A stretch of DNA of 64,000 nucleotides from Clostridiales bacterium (GTDB lineage Bacteria; Bacillota; Clostridia; Lachnospirales; Lachnospiraceae), in the NCBI GenBank assembly GCA_023663185.1, contig JAMPHY010000003.1, positions 62,001 to 126,000 on the forward strand, in the 5' to 3' direction. The translations under genes and the position numbers were made by a program. The notes under the pieces were generated by a model. The model was not told the DNA's origin. It searched no databases and saw only the letters and a list, made by a program, of their open reading frames with translations. Below, one piece after another: positions 24,048 to 32,843 of this stretch; within the stretch, counting starts at the first letter, position 1; each line of letters starts with the position of its first letter.

Positions 24048-26017
24048 CCCTTTAATATAGAAGCCAAAATATCCATCGCCACATCATATGCAAAATCATT
24101 GACCGCCTTTTCACACATGCGTATCGCTTTTTTATCCTTTTCAGGAATCCTGTACTGTTTCAGCCTCTTTAAGCTTTCCACCGCGCCGTCGCCGTCGAAA
24201 TCGTCAAGCTGTTTATTCAGATTTTCCAACGCCTTCCGCCATTCACTATCCGAGATGGATATTTTTTCCTTCGGCGCTTCTACGACTTCTTCTTTTTGCT
24301 CAGGTACGTCATGAGTGAAATATTTATCCAGATTTTCTCCCAACGTCCGCATCATGCTGAAAAGAATCGGCGTCTGTACTTCCACTTCCTCAAGCCTGCC
24401 GCCCTTGCTCTTTTTCTCCAGTTCAAAAGCTTCTTCTGCAAGTTCGTCCGCACCTACGTTGCGCGCATTTCCTTTAAGGGCGTGCGCTATGATGGCGTAG
24501 CCGTATATGTCTTCCTTATCAAGCATTGCTTTAAGCTGCGCTTCTTTCTCCGGCAGCATGGCACGGAAATCGCGCAGCACCTTTTTATATAAAGCACGGC
24601 TGCCGCCCATATATTTAAGTCCGTGGGAAAAGTTTATACCCATATCAATAAGGGTTTCTTCGTCCATGCTGATAGCTTCCTCTTCCACTTCAACCTCATC
24701 AGACGTTTCCGTGTTGCCGGAGAGATATACAAGTTCATGTGGAAGATATTTTATCAGCATATCCTCCAGCTTTTCAGACTCTATGGGCTTCGTCAGATAA
24801 TCCTCAAAGCCTTCTTTTAAATAAAATTCCCTTGCGCCCACTACTGCATTTGCAGTCAGGGCGATAATCGGAATATCTCTTGATGGATTACCCTCAAGCG
24901 CCCTTATCGCGTGCATGGTCTGAACGCCGTCCATAACCGGCATCATATGGTCCATGCAGATAAGATGGTATTCCTTATGCTTAAGCATTTCCAGACATTC
25001 TTCTCCGCTTGAGGCTACATCAATCTGCAGTCTTGTCTTACGCAGCAAATCCTGTGCTACCGCCAAATTCATCGCGTTATCGTCCACTATCAGTATTCTT
25101 GCAAGCGGGGCAATGAATTTCTCCCGATATCCCTTTGACGTACTGACGCTTCTATTATACTGCTTCTGGAAGTCTCCAAGCGGCGAAGGGTCTATCACCT
25201 TCTGGGGAATGGCGAAGGAAAATGTCGAGCCCTTGCCATATTCGCTCTTTACCTCTATTTTGCCGCCCATCAGCTCTACAAGTTTAGTTGTTACCGCCAG
25301 ACCTAGTCCGGTGCCTTCTTCGCTGCGCCCCGCTTCCATATCGAGTCTTGTAAAAGTACCGAAAATTTTATCTATGTCCTCTTCTTTTATCCCGACGCCC
25401 GTATCTTCGACCGCGATTTCCAGCATAATCTCGTCTTTATCATGCTGCTTCCATGAAAGGTGCAGGGTAACGCTGCCGGATTTGGTATATTTTACGGCGT
25501 TAGATAAAAGATTGCCTACAATCTGCCTCAGATGAATTTCATCGCCCGACAGCTTATAGGGCACGTCTGCGGCGATATCCAAGATAAGACGCAGTTTTTT
25601 CCTTCTTAAAGGTATCGATACGCTGTTTATCAAGTCATTTAAAAGCGAGCTGATATCATAAATACCGTTAAGCAGCTCCATTTTTCCCGACTGAATCCTT
25701 GAAAAATCCAGAATGTCACTGATAAGCGAAAGAAGAATGTCGCCCGCATGTTTTATATCCAGAGCGTATCCCCTGATGGTCTCGTCCTGACTCTCCCTGA
25801 TAATCAGTTCGTTAAGGCCGAGCATGGTATTAATCGGCGTTCTGATTTCATGCGACATATTTGCGAGGAATATATCTCTGGCGCGTCCCGCCTTATCCGC
25901 ATCGTCTATGGCGCGTTTTAGCTCCTCGTTCTTCTTTTCCAACTCATCTTTTGCAAGTAAAATAGAAACTGCCTGACTTTCAAGTTTGGTGGTAAATTTT
26001 GTTTTGCGTTCGCTCAT
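24044..26017 (-). CDS. Cytoplasmic hybrid histidine kinase with receiver and HPt domains
   Basis: The 657-residue protein begins with a short coiled coil, then HisKA with the phospho-His in NMSHEIRTPINTMLGL (about residue 55). HATPase_c follows (about 160-275: GNLLSNAVKYTKSG, EDTGVGIKEED, GTGLGLAV). The receiver (about 308-425) has its phospho-Asp in CMDHMMPVMDG. An HPt domain has its His at about 512 (AHALKGNARN). A further helical tail ends the protein. No membrane segment or sensor domain is present, so input must come from a partner. A partner response regulator with an output domain is not nearby. Confidence 0.93.
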   Translation of the reverse strand: MSERKTKFTTKLESQAVSILLAKDELEKKNEELKRAIDDADKAGRARDIFLANMSHEIRTPINTMLGLNELIIRESQDETIRGYALDIKHAGDILLSLISDILDFSRIQSGKMELLNGIYDISSLLNDLINSVSIPLRRKKLRLILDIAADVPYKLSGDEIHLRQIVGNLLSNAVKYTKSGSVTLHLSWKQHDKDEIMLEIAVEDTGVGIKEEDIDKIFGTFTRLDMEAGRSEEGTGLGLAVTTKLVELMGGKIEVKSEYGKGSTFSFAIPQKVIDPSPLGDFQKQYNRSVSTSKGYREKFIAPLARILIVDDNAMNLAVAQDLLRKTRLQIDVASSGEECLEMLKHKEYHLICMDHMMPVMDGVQTMHAIRALEGNPSRDIPIIALTANAVVGAREFYLKEGFEDYLTKPIESEKLEDMLIKYLPHELVYLSGNTETSDEVEVEEEAISMDEETLIDMGINFSHGLKYMGGSRALYKKVLRDFRAMLPEKEAQLKAMLDKEDIYGYAIIAHALKGNARNVGADELAEEAFELEKKSKGGRLEEVEVQTPILFSMMRTLGENLDKYFTHDVPEQKEEVVEAPKEKISISDSEWRKALENLNKQLDDFDGDGAVESLKRLKQYRIPEKDKKAIRMCEKAVNDFAYDVAMDILASILKG

Positions 26018-26044
26018 GCTTAATCTCCTATAGTTTTATGTTAC

Positions 26045-26129
26045 GAGTTTAGGCAAAATGAACAAAAACGGGGCTCCATGCCTGAGAAGCGGTAAGTCGC
26101 CCCTTATTTTGTTCATTTCACCTAAACTC
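26045..26129. repeat. Dispersed hairpin element, family B, copy 1
   Basis: The outer arm GAGTTTAGG pairs with CCTAAACTC. Inward, AAATGAACAAAA pairs with TTTTGTTCATTT, then GGGG with CCCC. The loop reads like that of copy 2 at 35034-35119 (TCCATGCCT, then GGTAAGTC). The right end overlaps the last codons and the stop of folA, so folA reads into the element. It could also end transcription, since GGGG...CCCC is followed by T-rich sequence on both strands. Confidence 0.8.
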
Positions 26130-26618
26130 TGGTTTTCTTTCATACTTCACAAATCGATAAGCAATATCGAAGTATGTCTGCTCCTCGCCGTCTGCGGTAA
26201 TTTCCCACTCTTCAAGTTCATCAAGATTCGGGAAGTATGCGTCCGCCTCGTAGTTATGCTCTATTTTTGTCACATGCACCACGTCGCAGTAGGGGAGCAT
26301 CGTGCGGTAAACGCTCTCGCCCCCGATGATATAGACGTCCTCCGTTTTATACTTTTTTAATTCTTCTAATAGTTCGTCAATACTGTGTACGATGTCTGCA
26401 CCCTTCACCCTATAGCCTTGATTGGCGGAAAGAATAATATTCGTCCTGCCTTCAAGCGGCATTCCCTGCGGGAAAGTTTCTAACGTCTTTCTTCCTAAAA
26501 CAACCACCTTCCCCATTGTCTCTTTTCTGAACATCTTATGGTCGTTTGGTATGCGGATAAGCAGACCGCCTTTATTGCCAATCGCCCAGTTTTCGTCTAC
26601 TGCAACTATCATGTTCAT
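26118..26618 (-). CDS. folA: Dihydrofolate reductase FolA
   Basis: FolA reduces dihydrofolate to tetrahydrofolate with NADPH. The 166-residue length is standard. MNMIVAVDENWAIGNKGGLL at the N-terminus, the catalytic-loop region, GRKTLETFP (about 43-51) and IIGGESVYRTMLPYCD (about 98) are typical. The family's conserved acidic residue near position 27 is not obvious here (IRIPNDHKMF), so the alignment should be checked. It follows thyA by 45 bases on the same strand, the usual pairing. Its last codons (P-E-F-R-stop) lie inside hairpin element B copy 1, which suggests the element supplied the present 3' end. Confidence 0.95.
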   Translation of the reverse strand: MNMIVAVDENWAIGNKGGLLIRIPNDHKMFRKETMGKVVVLGRKTLETFPQGMPLEGRTNIILSANQGYRVKGADIVHSIDELLEELKKYKTEDVYIIGGESVYRTMLPYCDVVHVTKIEHNYEADAYFPNLDELEEWEITADGEEQTYFDIAYRFVKYERKPEFR

Positions 26619-26663
26619 TATAATAACCTCTACTCTCCTATTATGGCATAGTTTATATAAAAA

Positions 26664-27512
26664 TCATATTGCTATCGGGATATTTTCTATCTGCGGACCT
26701 GTCACATAATTTTCCAGACTCACATCATTTCTGGTAAATTGATAGAAGTCTTTTATCTCCGGATTAAGCGTAAACTTCGGCGCGTCATACGGCTGCCGCT
26801 CAATCAATTCTTTAATAATCGGAATATGTCTGTCATAGATATGCGCGTCCGCTATCACATGGACCAGCTCGCCGACCTTCATATCGCAGACCTGCGCAAG
26901 CATATGCACAAGCACCGCATACTGCACCACATTCCAGTTATTCGCCGCCAACACGTCCTGCGAACGCTGATTGAGGATTGCATTAAGTGTAAGCTTATCT
27001 TCGCCTTTTTTCTGCGTTACGTTAAAAGTCATACTGTACGCGCACGGATAAAGCCGCATTTCATGTAAATCCTGATGTACATAAATATTCGTCATTATGC
27101 GTCTGCTGAAAGGATTGTTCTTAAGGTCATAGATTACCCTGTCAACCTGATCCATCTCACCTTCTTTATACTGGTGCTTTACGGACATCTGATATCCGTA
27201 TGCCTTGCCAATGGAGCCATCTTCGCCCGCCCATTCGTCCCATATATGACTGTGCAGATCATGAATATTGTTAGACTTTTTCTGCCATATCCACAACATC
27301 TCGTCAGTCGCACTCTTAAGCGCGGTCTTTCTTAAGGTAATGATAGGAAATTCCTGTGACAAATCATATCTGTTCACTACGCCAAACTTCTTCACCGTAT
27401 ACGCCGGAGTCCCGTCTTCCCAATGGGGCCTTACCTTCTCTCCTTCGGTGCTCGTCCCGTTTTCCAGAATGTCTTTGCACATATTTATAAATACTGTATC
27501 CGCCAGACTCAT
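26664..27512 (-). CDS. thyA: Thymidylate synthase ThyA
   Basis: ThyA methylates dUMP to dTMP using methylene-tetrahydrofolate, which it turns to dihydrofolate for the next gene, folA. The 282-residue protein has the phosphate-binding RRI segment, the nucleophile in RLYPCAYSMTFNV, and the conserved QRSQDVLAANNWNVVQYAVLVHMLAQ and HIYDRH segments. The Cys context LYPCAY and the NNWN box differ from the E. coli form (LAPCH, FN), marking a divergent ThyA subgroup. A GAGGAG ribosome binding site precedes the ATG. Confidence 0.94.
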   Translation of the reverse strand: MSLADTVFINMCKDILENGTSTEGEKVRPHWEDGTPAYTVKKFGVVNRYDLSQEFPIITLRKTALKSATDEMLWIWQKKSNNIHDLHSHIWDEWAGEDGSIGKAYGYQMSVKHQYKEGEMDQVDRVIYDLKNNPFSRRIMTNIYVHQDLHEMRLYPCAYSMTFNVTQKKGEDKLTLNAILNQRSQDVLAANNWNVVQYAVLVHMLAQVCDMKVGELVHVIADAHIYDRHIPIIKELIERQPYDAPKFTLNPEIKDFYQFTRNDVSLENYVTGPQIENIPIAI

Positions 27513-27565
27513 TTATTTACGTTTCTCCTCTCTTTATGCTGCCGACTTCGTTCTCCTGCCGCCCT

Positions 27566-29164
27566 CTACCTGTCATACTTATCACAAATCGCGTTAATCT
27601 GGTCTGCAAACCTTGCCAAGTCCTTATTTGCGCCGCCTTCATTCTTCTTAATAACAGCCAAAAGTCTCTGTCCTGCTGCCACAAGCCTTGCAAATACATC
27701 TGACATACCGTGGATTTTCTTCTTAAGCACAACCGGTTCAGCTTCATAAATGAACCTGCCTTCAAGCAAATCATATCTTGTTCCGCTGTACGGCGCATAA
27801 GCGTCCAGCTTATACTCGTTTCTTAGGCACTCTGTAAAAATCTTACATATACTGTCCTCACCATGTACGACAAACACCTTTTGTGGCTTCTTCTCAAAGC
27901 CGTTGATAAAGCGAATCAGCCCCGCTTTGTCGGCGTGTCCGCTCATACCTACGAGCTTCTCTATTTTAGCCCTAATCTCAATCGTCTCACCAAAAAGCTT
28001 AACCTCTTTTATGCCTTCTACAATGGCACGCCCCAACGTGCCGACCGCCTGATATCCTACAAAAAGTATCGTACACTCCGGCCGCCACAGATTATGTTTC
28101 AGATGGTGCCTGATACGCCCCGCCTCGCACATGCCGGACGCGGAGATAATAACCTTCGGTTCGTTCTCAAAGTTGATTGCCTTTGATTCGTCGCTTGTAA
28201 TCGCTAAATGCAATCCCGGAAACATAATCGGGTTAATGCCTTTTCTTATAAGCTCAAGCGCCTCTTCGTCGAAACAATCCATACTGTTATTCTGGAAAAT
28301 TCCCGTCGCTTCCACGGCAAGCGGACTATCCACATAAACCGGAAAGTCTTCATGCCCTGTTACAAGCCGCTCTTCCTTAATATGACGTAAGAAATACAGC
28401 ATTTCTTGCGTCCTGCCTACTGCAAAAGACGGAATTACAACATTGCCACCTTTATCAAATGTTCTCTTTAAAATCCTTACTAACTCCGGTATATAATCGG
28501 GGTTGCCGTCGCCGTGGTACTTGTCGCCGTATGTAGATTCCATAATGACATAATCGGCTTCCGGCGTGTACTGCGGATTTTTGATAAGCGGCTGGTTGAT
28601 ATTTCCGATATCCCCTGAAAAAACAAGCTTCTTAGTAATGCCGTCCTCTGTTGCCCATACCTCGATACTTGCGGAGCCTAAAAGATGTCCGATATCTGTA
28701 AAGCGTATCTCTACGCCTTTGCATACGCTCACCATTTTATTATATGAACACGGTATCAGCCTCTTAATCACCCCGTCGGCGTCTTCCATCGTATAAAGCG
28801 GCGGAACCTCTACATTATCCGCTGTTCTTTTCGCCTTGCGGTTCTTCCACTCGGCTTCCTGCATCTGAATATGCGCGCTGTCTCTTAACATAATGCTGCA
28901 CAAATCCGCCGTAGCGTCCGTAGTATATATATTGCCGCGAAAGCCTCTTGCATACAGAAACGGCAGCATTCCCGAATGGTCGATATGCGCGTGCGTAAGA
29001 AAAATATAATCTATCAGCGCGGGTTCTACCGGCAGCTCGGATTTTTCAAATCTCTGAGTGCCCTGATCCATTCCATAATCCACTAAAATATTTGTCTCAT
29101 TAACTCTAAGATAATGGCAGCTTCCCGTTACCTCGTGGTCCGCCCCGATAAACATAAGTTCCAT
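27566..29164 (-). CDS. MBL-fold beta-CASP ribonuclease-like protein
   Basis: The start is placed at the second ATG (MELMFIGADHEVTGS), eight bases after AAGGAG. Metallo-beta-lactamase motifs are complete: THAHIDHSG, DIGHLLGS and SGDIG. The beta-CASP insert shows PSFAVGRTQE and SASGMCEAGRIRHHL, and the C-terminal RMMBL part has SGHADKAGL and VHGED. Such proteins of the CPSF/Ysh1 group cleave RNA. A C-terminal extension of about 80 residues (MSDVFARLVAAGQRLLAVI onwards) is not part of the core. It precedes thyA by 53 bases and may be co-transcribed. Confidence 0.9.
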   Translation of the reverse strand: MELMFIGADHEVTGSCHYLRVNETNILVDYGMDQGTQRFEKSELPVEPALIDYIFLTHAHIDHSGMLPFLYARGFRGNIYTTDATADLCSIMLRDSAHIQMQEAEWKNRKAKRTADNVEVPPLYTMEDADGVIKRLIPCSYNKMVSVCKGVEIRFTDIGHLLGSASIEVWATEDGITKKLVFSGDIGNINQPLIKNPQYTPEADYVIMESTYGDKYHGDGNPDYIPELVRILKRTFDKGGNVVIPSFAVGRTQEMLYFLRHIKEERLVTGHEDFPVYVDSPLAVEATGIFQNNSMDCFDEEALELIRKGINPIMFPGLHLAITSDESKAINFENEPKVIISASGMCEAGRIRHHLKHNLWRPECTILFVGYQAVGTLGRAIVEGIKEVKLFGETIEIRAKIEKLVGMSGHADKAGLIRFINGFEKKPQKVFVVHGEDSICKIFTECLRNEYKLDAYAPYSGTRYDLLEGRFIYEAEPVVLKKKIHGMSDVFARLVAAGQRLLAVIKKNEGGANKDLARFADQINAICDKYDR

Positions 29165-29296
29165 ACGCATTTCTCCTTAATATTTTATTCCTACTTTATA
29201 TATTATCATTTTTTAGGCAATGCGTACAGTAGTCATTTTACAAATATTTACATATTATATAACAAAATACAACAGTCTAAAAAATGGAGGTCTATT

Positions 29297-29932
29297 ATGT
29301 TTATCACAATTATGCCTGTACTGCTTTTTATGTTGGCGGTCTCCATCGACTCTTTAAGCGCGGGATTTGCCTATGGCACTTCCAAAGTTAAAATAAAACC
29401 CCTCTCCTTGCTGCTCCTTGTTTTTATTCCGTCCCTATGTATCACACTGATGACAAAGGCAGGCTCGCTAATCTTCTCGCTTATTCCGGCAGCGCTCCTT
29501 TCCGTTCTTTCTTTCCTGATTCTGTGCGCCCTTAGTCTGACTAAACTTTTTGAAAGCCTTATCCGCCATCTTTCCGGTAAATATGCAGACACGGTCGGTA
29601 ACTGGGCGTGTAAGATAAAGCAGATGAATATTATTTTCACCATCTACTTTTCTCCGGAAGACGCCAATAAGCAGGATACCCAAATCTTAAGCGCTAAAGA
29701 AGCCCTCTTCTTAAGCCTCGCGCTATCGCTTGACAGTATCCTTGCAAGTATGGCGTTTTCCTTTCAGGTTTCTTACCTGAGCGCGTTTTTCCTTCTAGCC
29801 ATGCTTTTTCATTTTCTGCTTTTTATGGCGGGTTATCTTCTGGGAATGCTGATGTCGAGAAAATTTTCCATCGACCTTTCATGGCTAAGCGGTCTCTTCC
29901 TTCTGCTGCTGGCAATACTGACTCTGCTCTAA
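29297..29932 (+). CDS. ytaF: Sporulation membrane protein YtaF (MntP-like fold)
   Basis: The ATG at 29297 follows a GGAGG site by six bases. The longer open frame upstream lacks one and encodes no conserved sequence. The 211-residue protein has about six hydrophobic helices in two similar halves, each with an acidic S-x-D-S signature: LAVSIDSLSAGFAYG near the N-terminus and LALSLDSILASMAFS near residue 145. This is the pattern of YtaF/MntP cation-efflux-like proteins. YtaF is made in sporulation in Bacillus. The substrate is unproven. It is a plus-strand gene whose last 48 bases overlap the 3' end of the convergent P-type ATPase gene. Confidence 0.85.
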   Translation: MFITIMPVLLFMLAVSIDSLSAGFAYGTSKVKIKPLSLLLLVFIPSLCITLMTKAGSLIFSLIPAALLSVLSFLILCALSLTKLFESLIRHLSGKYADTVGNWACKIKQMNIIFTIYFSPEDANKQDTQILSAKEALFLSLALSLDSILASMAFSFQVSYLSAFFLLAMLFHFLLFMAGYLLGMLMSRKFSIDLSWLSGLFLLLLAILTLL

Positions 29933-32629
29933 GCGTCTATGGGATACCGCCACTAAAAGCTCATGCACGATTACCGGCGTAAGCGATAGCGCAAGCAGTT
30001 GCAGCCATTCCATACCTGTAGGCTTAACCGTGCCGAACAGTTCCACGAGTGGATTTATCTCTGTCACTATAAATTGTAGAAACAGTCCAAACGCCAGCGC
30101 AAAGAGCATGAAAGGATTTTTCTTGTGGTTCATTTTAAAAATCGAACGGTTGACGTCCCGCATTCCGACCGCATGGAAAAGCTGACTCATGCCAAGCACC
30201 ATAAACGCATGTGTCTGCGCCTTTGCTAAAACGCTTGCAATCTGATAGCTCTCTATCATGTTATGTAAACTAACCGGAAGATTTTCTGCAATCAGCCTAT
30301 CATACGGCACCTTAAGAAACGCCGCCAGACTCACGCCCCCGATTACGAGTCCGTAGCAGATGACGCACATAAGCCCGCCTTTAGCAAAAAGCGATTCCCC
30401 CTTCCTTCTGGGCGGCTCCTTCATAAGAAGTTCCGATTCATTATCGTCCACCCCCAGCGCCAGTGCAGGAAGCGAGTCCGTAATCAGATTAATCCAAAGT
30501 ATGAAGCTTGCCTTTAATGGACTAGGCAGCCCCGTTACAATCGTAAGCAGCATGGTCATAATCTCACCCAGATTGGAAGAAAGCAGAAAAAGCACGGATT
30601 TTCTGATATTTTCATATATCCCTCTGCCCTCTTTAATCGCAAGCTTTATCGTGGCAAAGTTATCGTCCATCAGCACGAAATCCGCGGCGTTTCTTGCAAC
30701 GTCCGTTCCATTTAGTCCCATAGCTATGCCGATATCCGCTGCCTGTAAAGAGGGCGCGTCGTTTACGCCGTCCCCCGTCATTGCCACTGTTTTGTCAAGC
30801 GTCTTAAACCCATTGACAATCCTCACTTTATGCTCTGGCGTCACTCTGGCAAATACCTTAAGCTTAGGCAGTTTTCTAAGGAACTCTTCTTCGCTCATTT
30901 CGTCTAATTCCCTGCCCGTAATACACTCCCCTACAGAAGAGGCGATATTTAACTGCTTGGCAATCGAAAGCGCGGTATTCTTATGGTCTCCCGTAATCAT
31001 CACGGTTTCTACTCCTGCTCCTTTAAATTCTTTTACTGCGTCAACCGCCTCCACTCTTACCGGATCCTGCATGCTCACCAACCCCAAAAAGACCATATCC
31101 TTCTCCTGCATCTTCCCGTCCGGCTCCATAGCAACCGCTAACACCCTTCTGCCATCGCTCATCAATCTTTCCAATACACGCCTGATTGACGCCTTATCGC
31201 TTTCACCAAGCGTATACTCTCTCCCGCCTCGGTAGATATAAGTACAGCAATCGAGAATTTTCTCCGCTGCGCCCTTAGAATATGAAATACTTCCGCCGCC
31301 CCTCATGCTCATTCTATGGCGGGTAGTCATCATTTTTCTGTCTGAATCAAATCCCTTTTCGTCCTCCCTGATAAACTGCCGTCTGAGCATCGCAACCGGA
31401 ACATTGCAGTCCGACGCCATATGTATAAGCGCCATTTCAGTTGGTTCGCCAAACTCTCCCTCTAGGGAATAGTCTCCGTCATTACACAGAATACACCCTA
31501 ACATAAACTGTCCTGCGCTGCTCTCTATCCCCTCTTCGTCCTGCCACAACTCATTGGCAAAGACGCCTGCGAATTTCTCCTTCTCTATCATTCTGCCGTC
31601 GATATAACATTCAGTGACGGTCATCTTATTCTGCGTCAGCGTACCGGTCTTGTCCGAACAAACTACCTCTACCGCCCCTAACGTCTCTACGGACGATAGC
31701 TTTCTTACGATTGTCTTAGCGCGCACCATACGCGATACGCTTAGTGCAAGCACAATGGTAACGATTGCCGGAAGTCCTTCCGGTACTGCGGCTACTGTAA
31801 GAGATACAGAGGTGATAAGCATCTCCCCGATATTGCGCTTCTGCAATACGGCTATGATAAAGAGCATGGCGCAGATTGCCACCGCCAGAATGCTTAACAC
31901 CTTACCAAGCTCGCCTAACTTCATCTGCAAGGGCGTCAGCTTTTCTTTAGTCTTATGGAGCATGTCCGCAATATTGCCTATCCTTGTGTCCATACCGATT
32001 GCCGTTACGACGCCTTTCCCCCTGCCCCTTGTCACGAAGGTGGACATATACGCCATATTTGCATGGCTGTTGTCGCCTTGCGATGTTTCTATATAGTCTG
32101 CTTCCTTTTCTACCGGGGCGGACTCTCCCGTTAAGGTAGACTCTTCTATCTGAATCCCCTGCGTCTCTATAAGACGCAAATCCGCCGGCACCATACTTCC
32201 TGCTTCCAATACTACGATATCTCCGATAACCAACTCTTCCGCCGATATTTTGACAGTTTTTCCCTCTCTTATCACCAATGCCTGCGGAGCGGAGATTTTC
32301 TTTAATGCCTCTACCGCCTTTCCTGCCTTTCCCTCCTGAATGACTCCTATCGTCGCATTTAATACCACTACGGTAATTATTATGGCGGCGTCACCCACCT
32401 CTCCTAAGAGAATCGAAATCGCCATCGCTGCAATCAGAATTAAAATCAGCGGATCATTAAGCTGCGCTAATATCATCTGCCATACGCTTCTTTTCTCCTG
32501 CTCCTTCAAGCGATTAGCACCCTGCCTTGCACTCCGCGCCATCACTTCACGCTTGTCCAGCCCCTTTTCCCTATCAGACTTTAAAATTCTGACTGTTTCC
32601 GCCGCAGTTTTCATTTCATACATATTCAA
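29885..32629 (-). CDS. Calcium-type P-type ATPase
   Basis: The 914-residue protein is a complete P2-type cation pump. It has an N-terminal cation-ATPase domain, the actuator TLTGESAPVEK, the phosphorylation site CSDKTGTLTQNKM, and the hinge TGDGVNDAPSLQAADIG. About ten membrane helices include PEGLPAIVTIVLALSV in helix 4 and the helix 6 segment NLITDSLPALALGVD. The PEGLP and N...D residues match calcium-transporting SERCA/PMCA-like bacterial enzymes such as PacL or YloB. It should export calcium from the cytoplasm using ATP. It stands alone and converges on ytaF. Confidence 0.93.
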   Translation of the reverse strand: MNMYEMKTAAETVRILKSDREKGLDKREVMARSARQGANRLKEQEKRSVWQMILAQLNDPLILILIAAMAISILLGEVGDAAIIITVVVLNATIGVIQEGKAGKAVEALKKISAPQALVIREGKTVKISAEELVIGDIVVLEAGSMVPADLRLIETQGIQIEESTLTGESAPVEKEADYIETSQGDNSHANMAYMSTFVTRGRGKGVVTAIGMDTRIGNIADMLHKTKEKLTPLQMKLGELGKVLSILAVAICAMLFIIAVLQKRNIGEMLITSVSLTVAAVPEGLPAIVTIVLALSVSRMVRAKTIVRKLSSVETLGAVEVVCSDKTGTLTQNKMTVTECYIDGRMIEKEKFAGVFANELWQDEEGIESSAGQFMLGCILCNDGDYSLEGEFGEPTEMALIHMASDCNVPVAMLRRQFIREDEKGFDSDRKMMTTRHRMSMRGGGSISYSKGAAEKILDCCTYIYRGGREYTLGESDKASIRRVLERLMSDGRRVLAVAMEPDGKMQEKDMVFLGLVSMQDPVRVEAVDAVKEFKGAGVETVMITGDHKNTALSIAKQLNIASSVGECITGRELDEMSEEEFLRKLPKLKVFARVTPEHKVRIVNGFKTLDKTVAMTGDGVNDAPSLQAADIGIAMGLNGTDVARNAADFVLMDDNFATIKLAIKEGRGIYENIRKSVLFLLSSNLGEIMTMLLTIVTGLPSPLKASFILWINLITDSLPALALGVDDNESELLMKEPPRRKGESLFAKGGLMCVICYGLVIGGVSLAAFLKVPYDRLIAENLPVSLHNMIESYQIASVLAKAQTHAFMVLGMSQLFHAVGMRDVNRSIFKMNHKKNPFMLFALAFGLFLQFIVTEINPLVELFGTVKPTGMEWLQLLALSLTPVIVHELLVAVSHRRLEQSQYCQQQKEETA

Positions 32630-32761
32630 ACCATGCCCCTTTCAACAGCTTGTCACGCTTCTTTCTCTATACTTTATGCTTGCGAAGATAAAGATATGAG
32701 TATCATTAAACAGACAAAAAAAGGAATTTTTCTAAAAAAACAAAAAATTTCAAAAAGAAAG

Positions 32762-32790
32762 TAGACTTTTTTGTTAAAAGGATTTATTAT
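32762..32790 (+). promoter_or_regulatory. Probable promoter of the membrane hybrid kinase gene
   Basis: TAGACT (32762-32767), a 17-base spacer and TATTAT (32785-32790) make a plausible housekeeping promoter 54 bases before the GTG start. Upstream is an A/T-rich tract that may help. Confidence 0.5.
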
Positions 32791-32843
32791 ATACGATGGA
32801 ACAAGGTAATAATATGTAGTAATTTTAGTAAGAGGTACGGCAA

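Noticed and set aside
24954-25535. Plus-strand open frame of 193 codons
   Set aside because: It lies opposite the receiver and ATPase domains of the hybrid kinase and has no independent signals.
29114-29296. N-terminal extension of YtaF
   Set aside because: The extra 61 codons lack a ribosome binding site and a conserved sequence. The ATG at 29297 has a GGAGG site and matches the family start.
30360-31235. Long plus-strand open frame of 291 codons
   Set aside because: It is antisense to the catalytic core of the P-type ATPase, rich in Ser and Thr from reversed codons, has no good ribosome binding site and matches no family.
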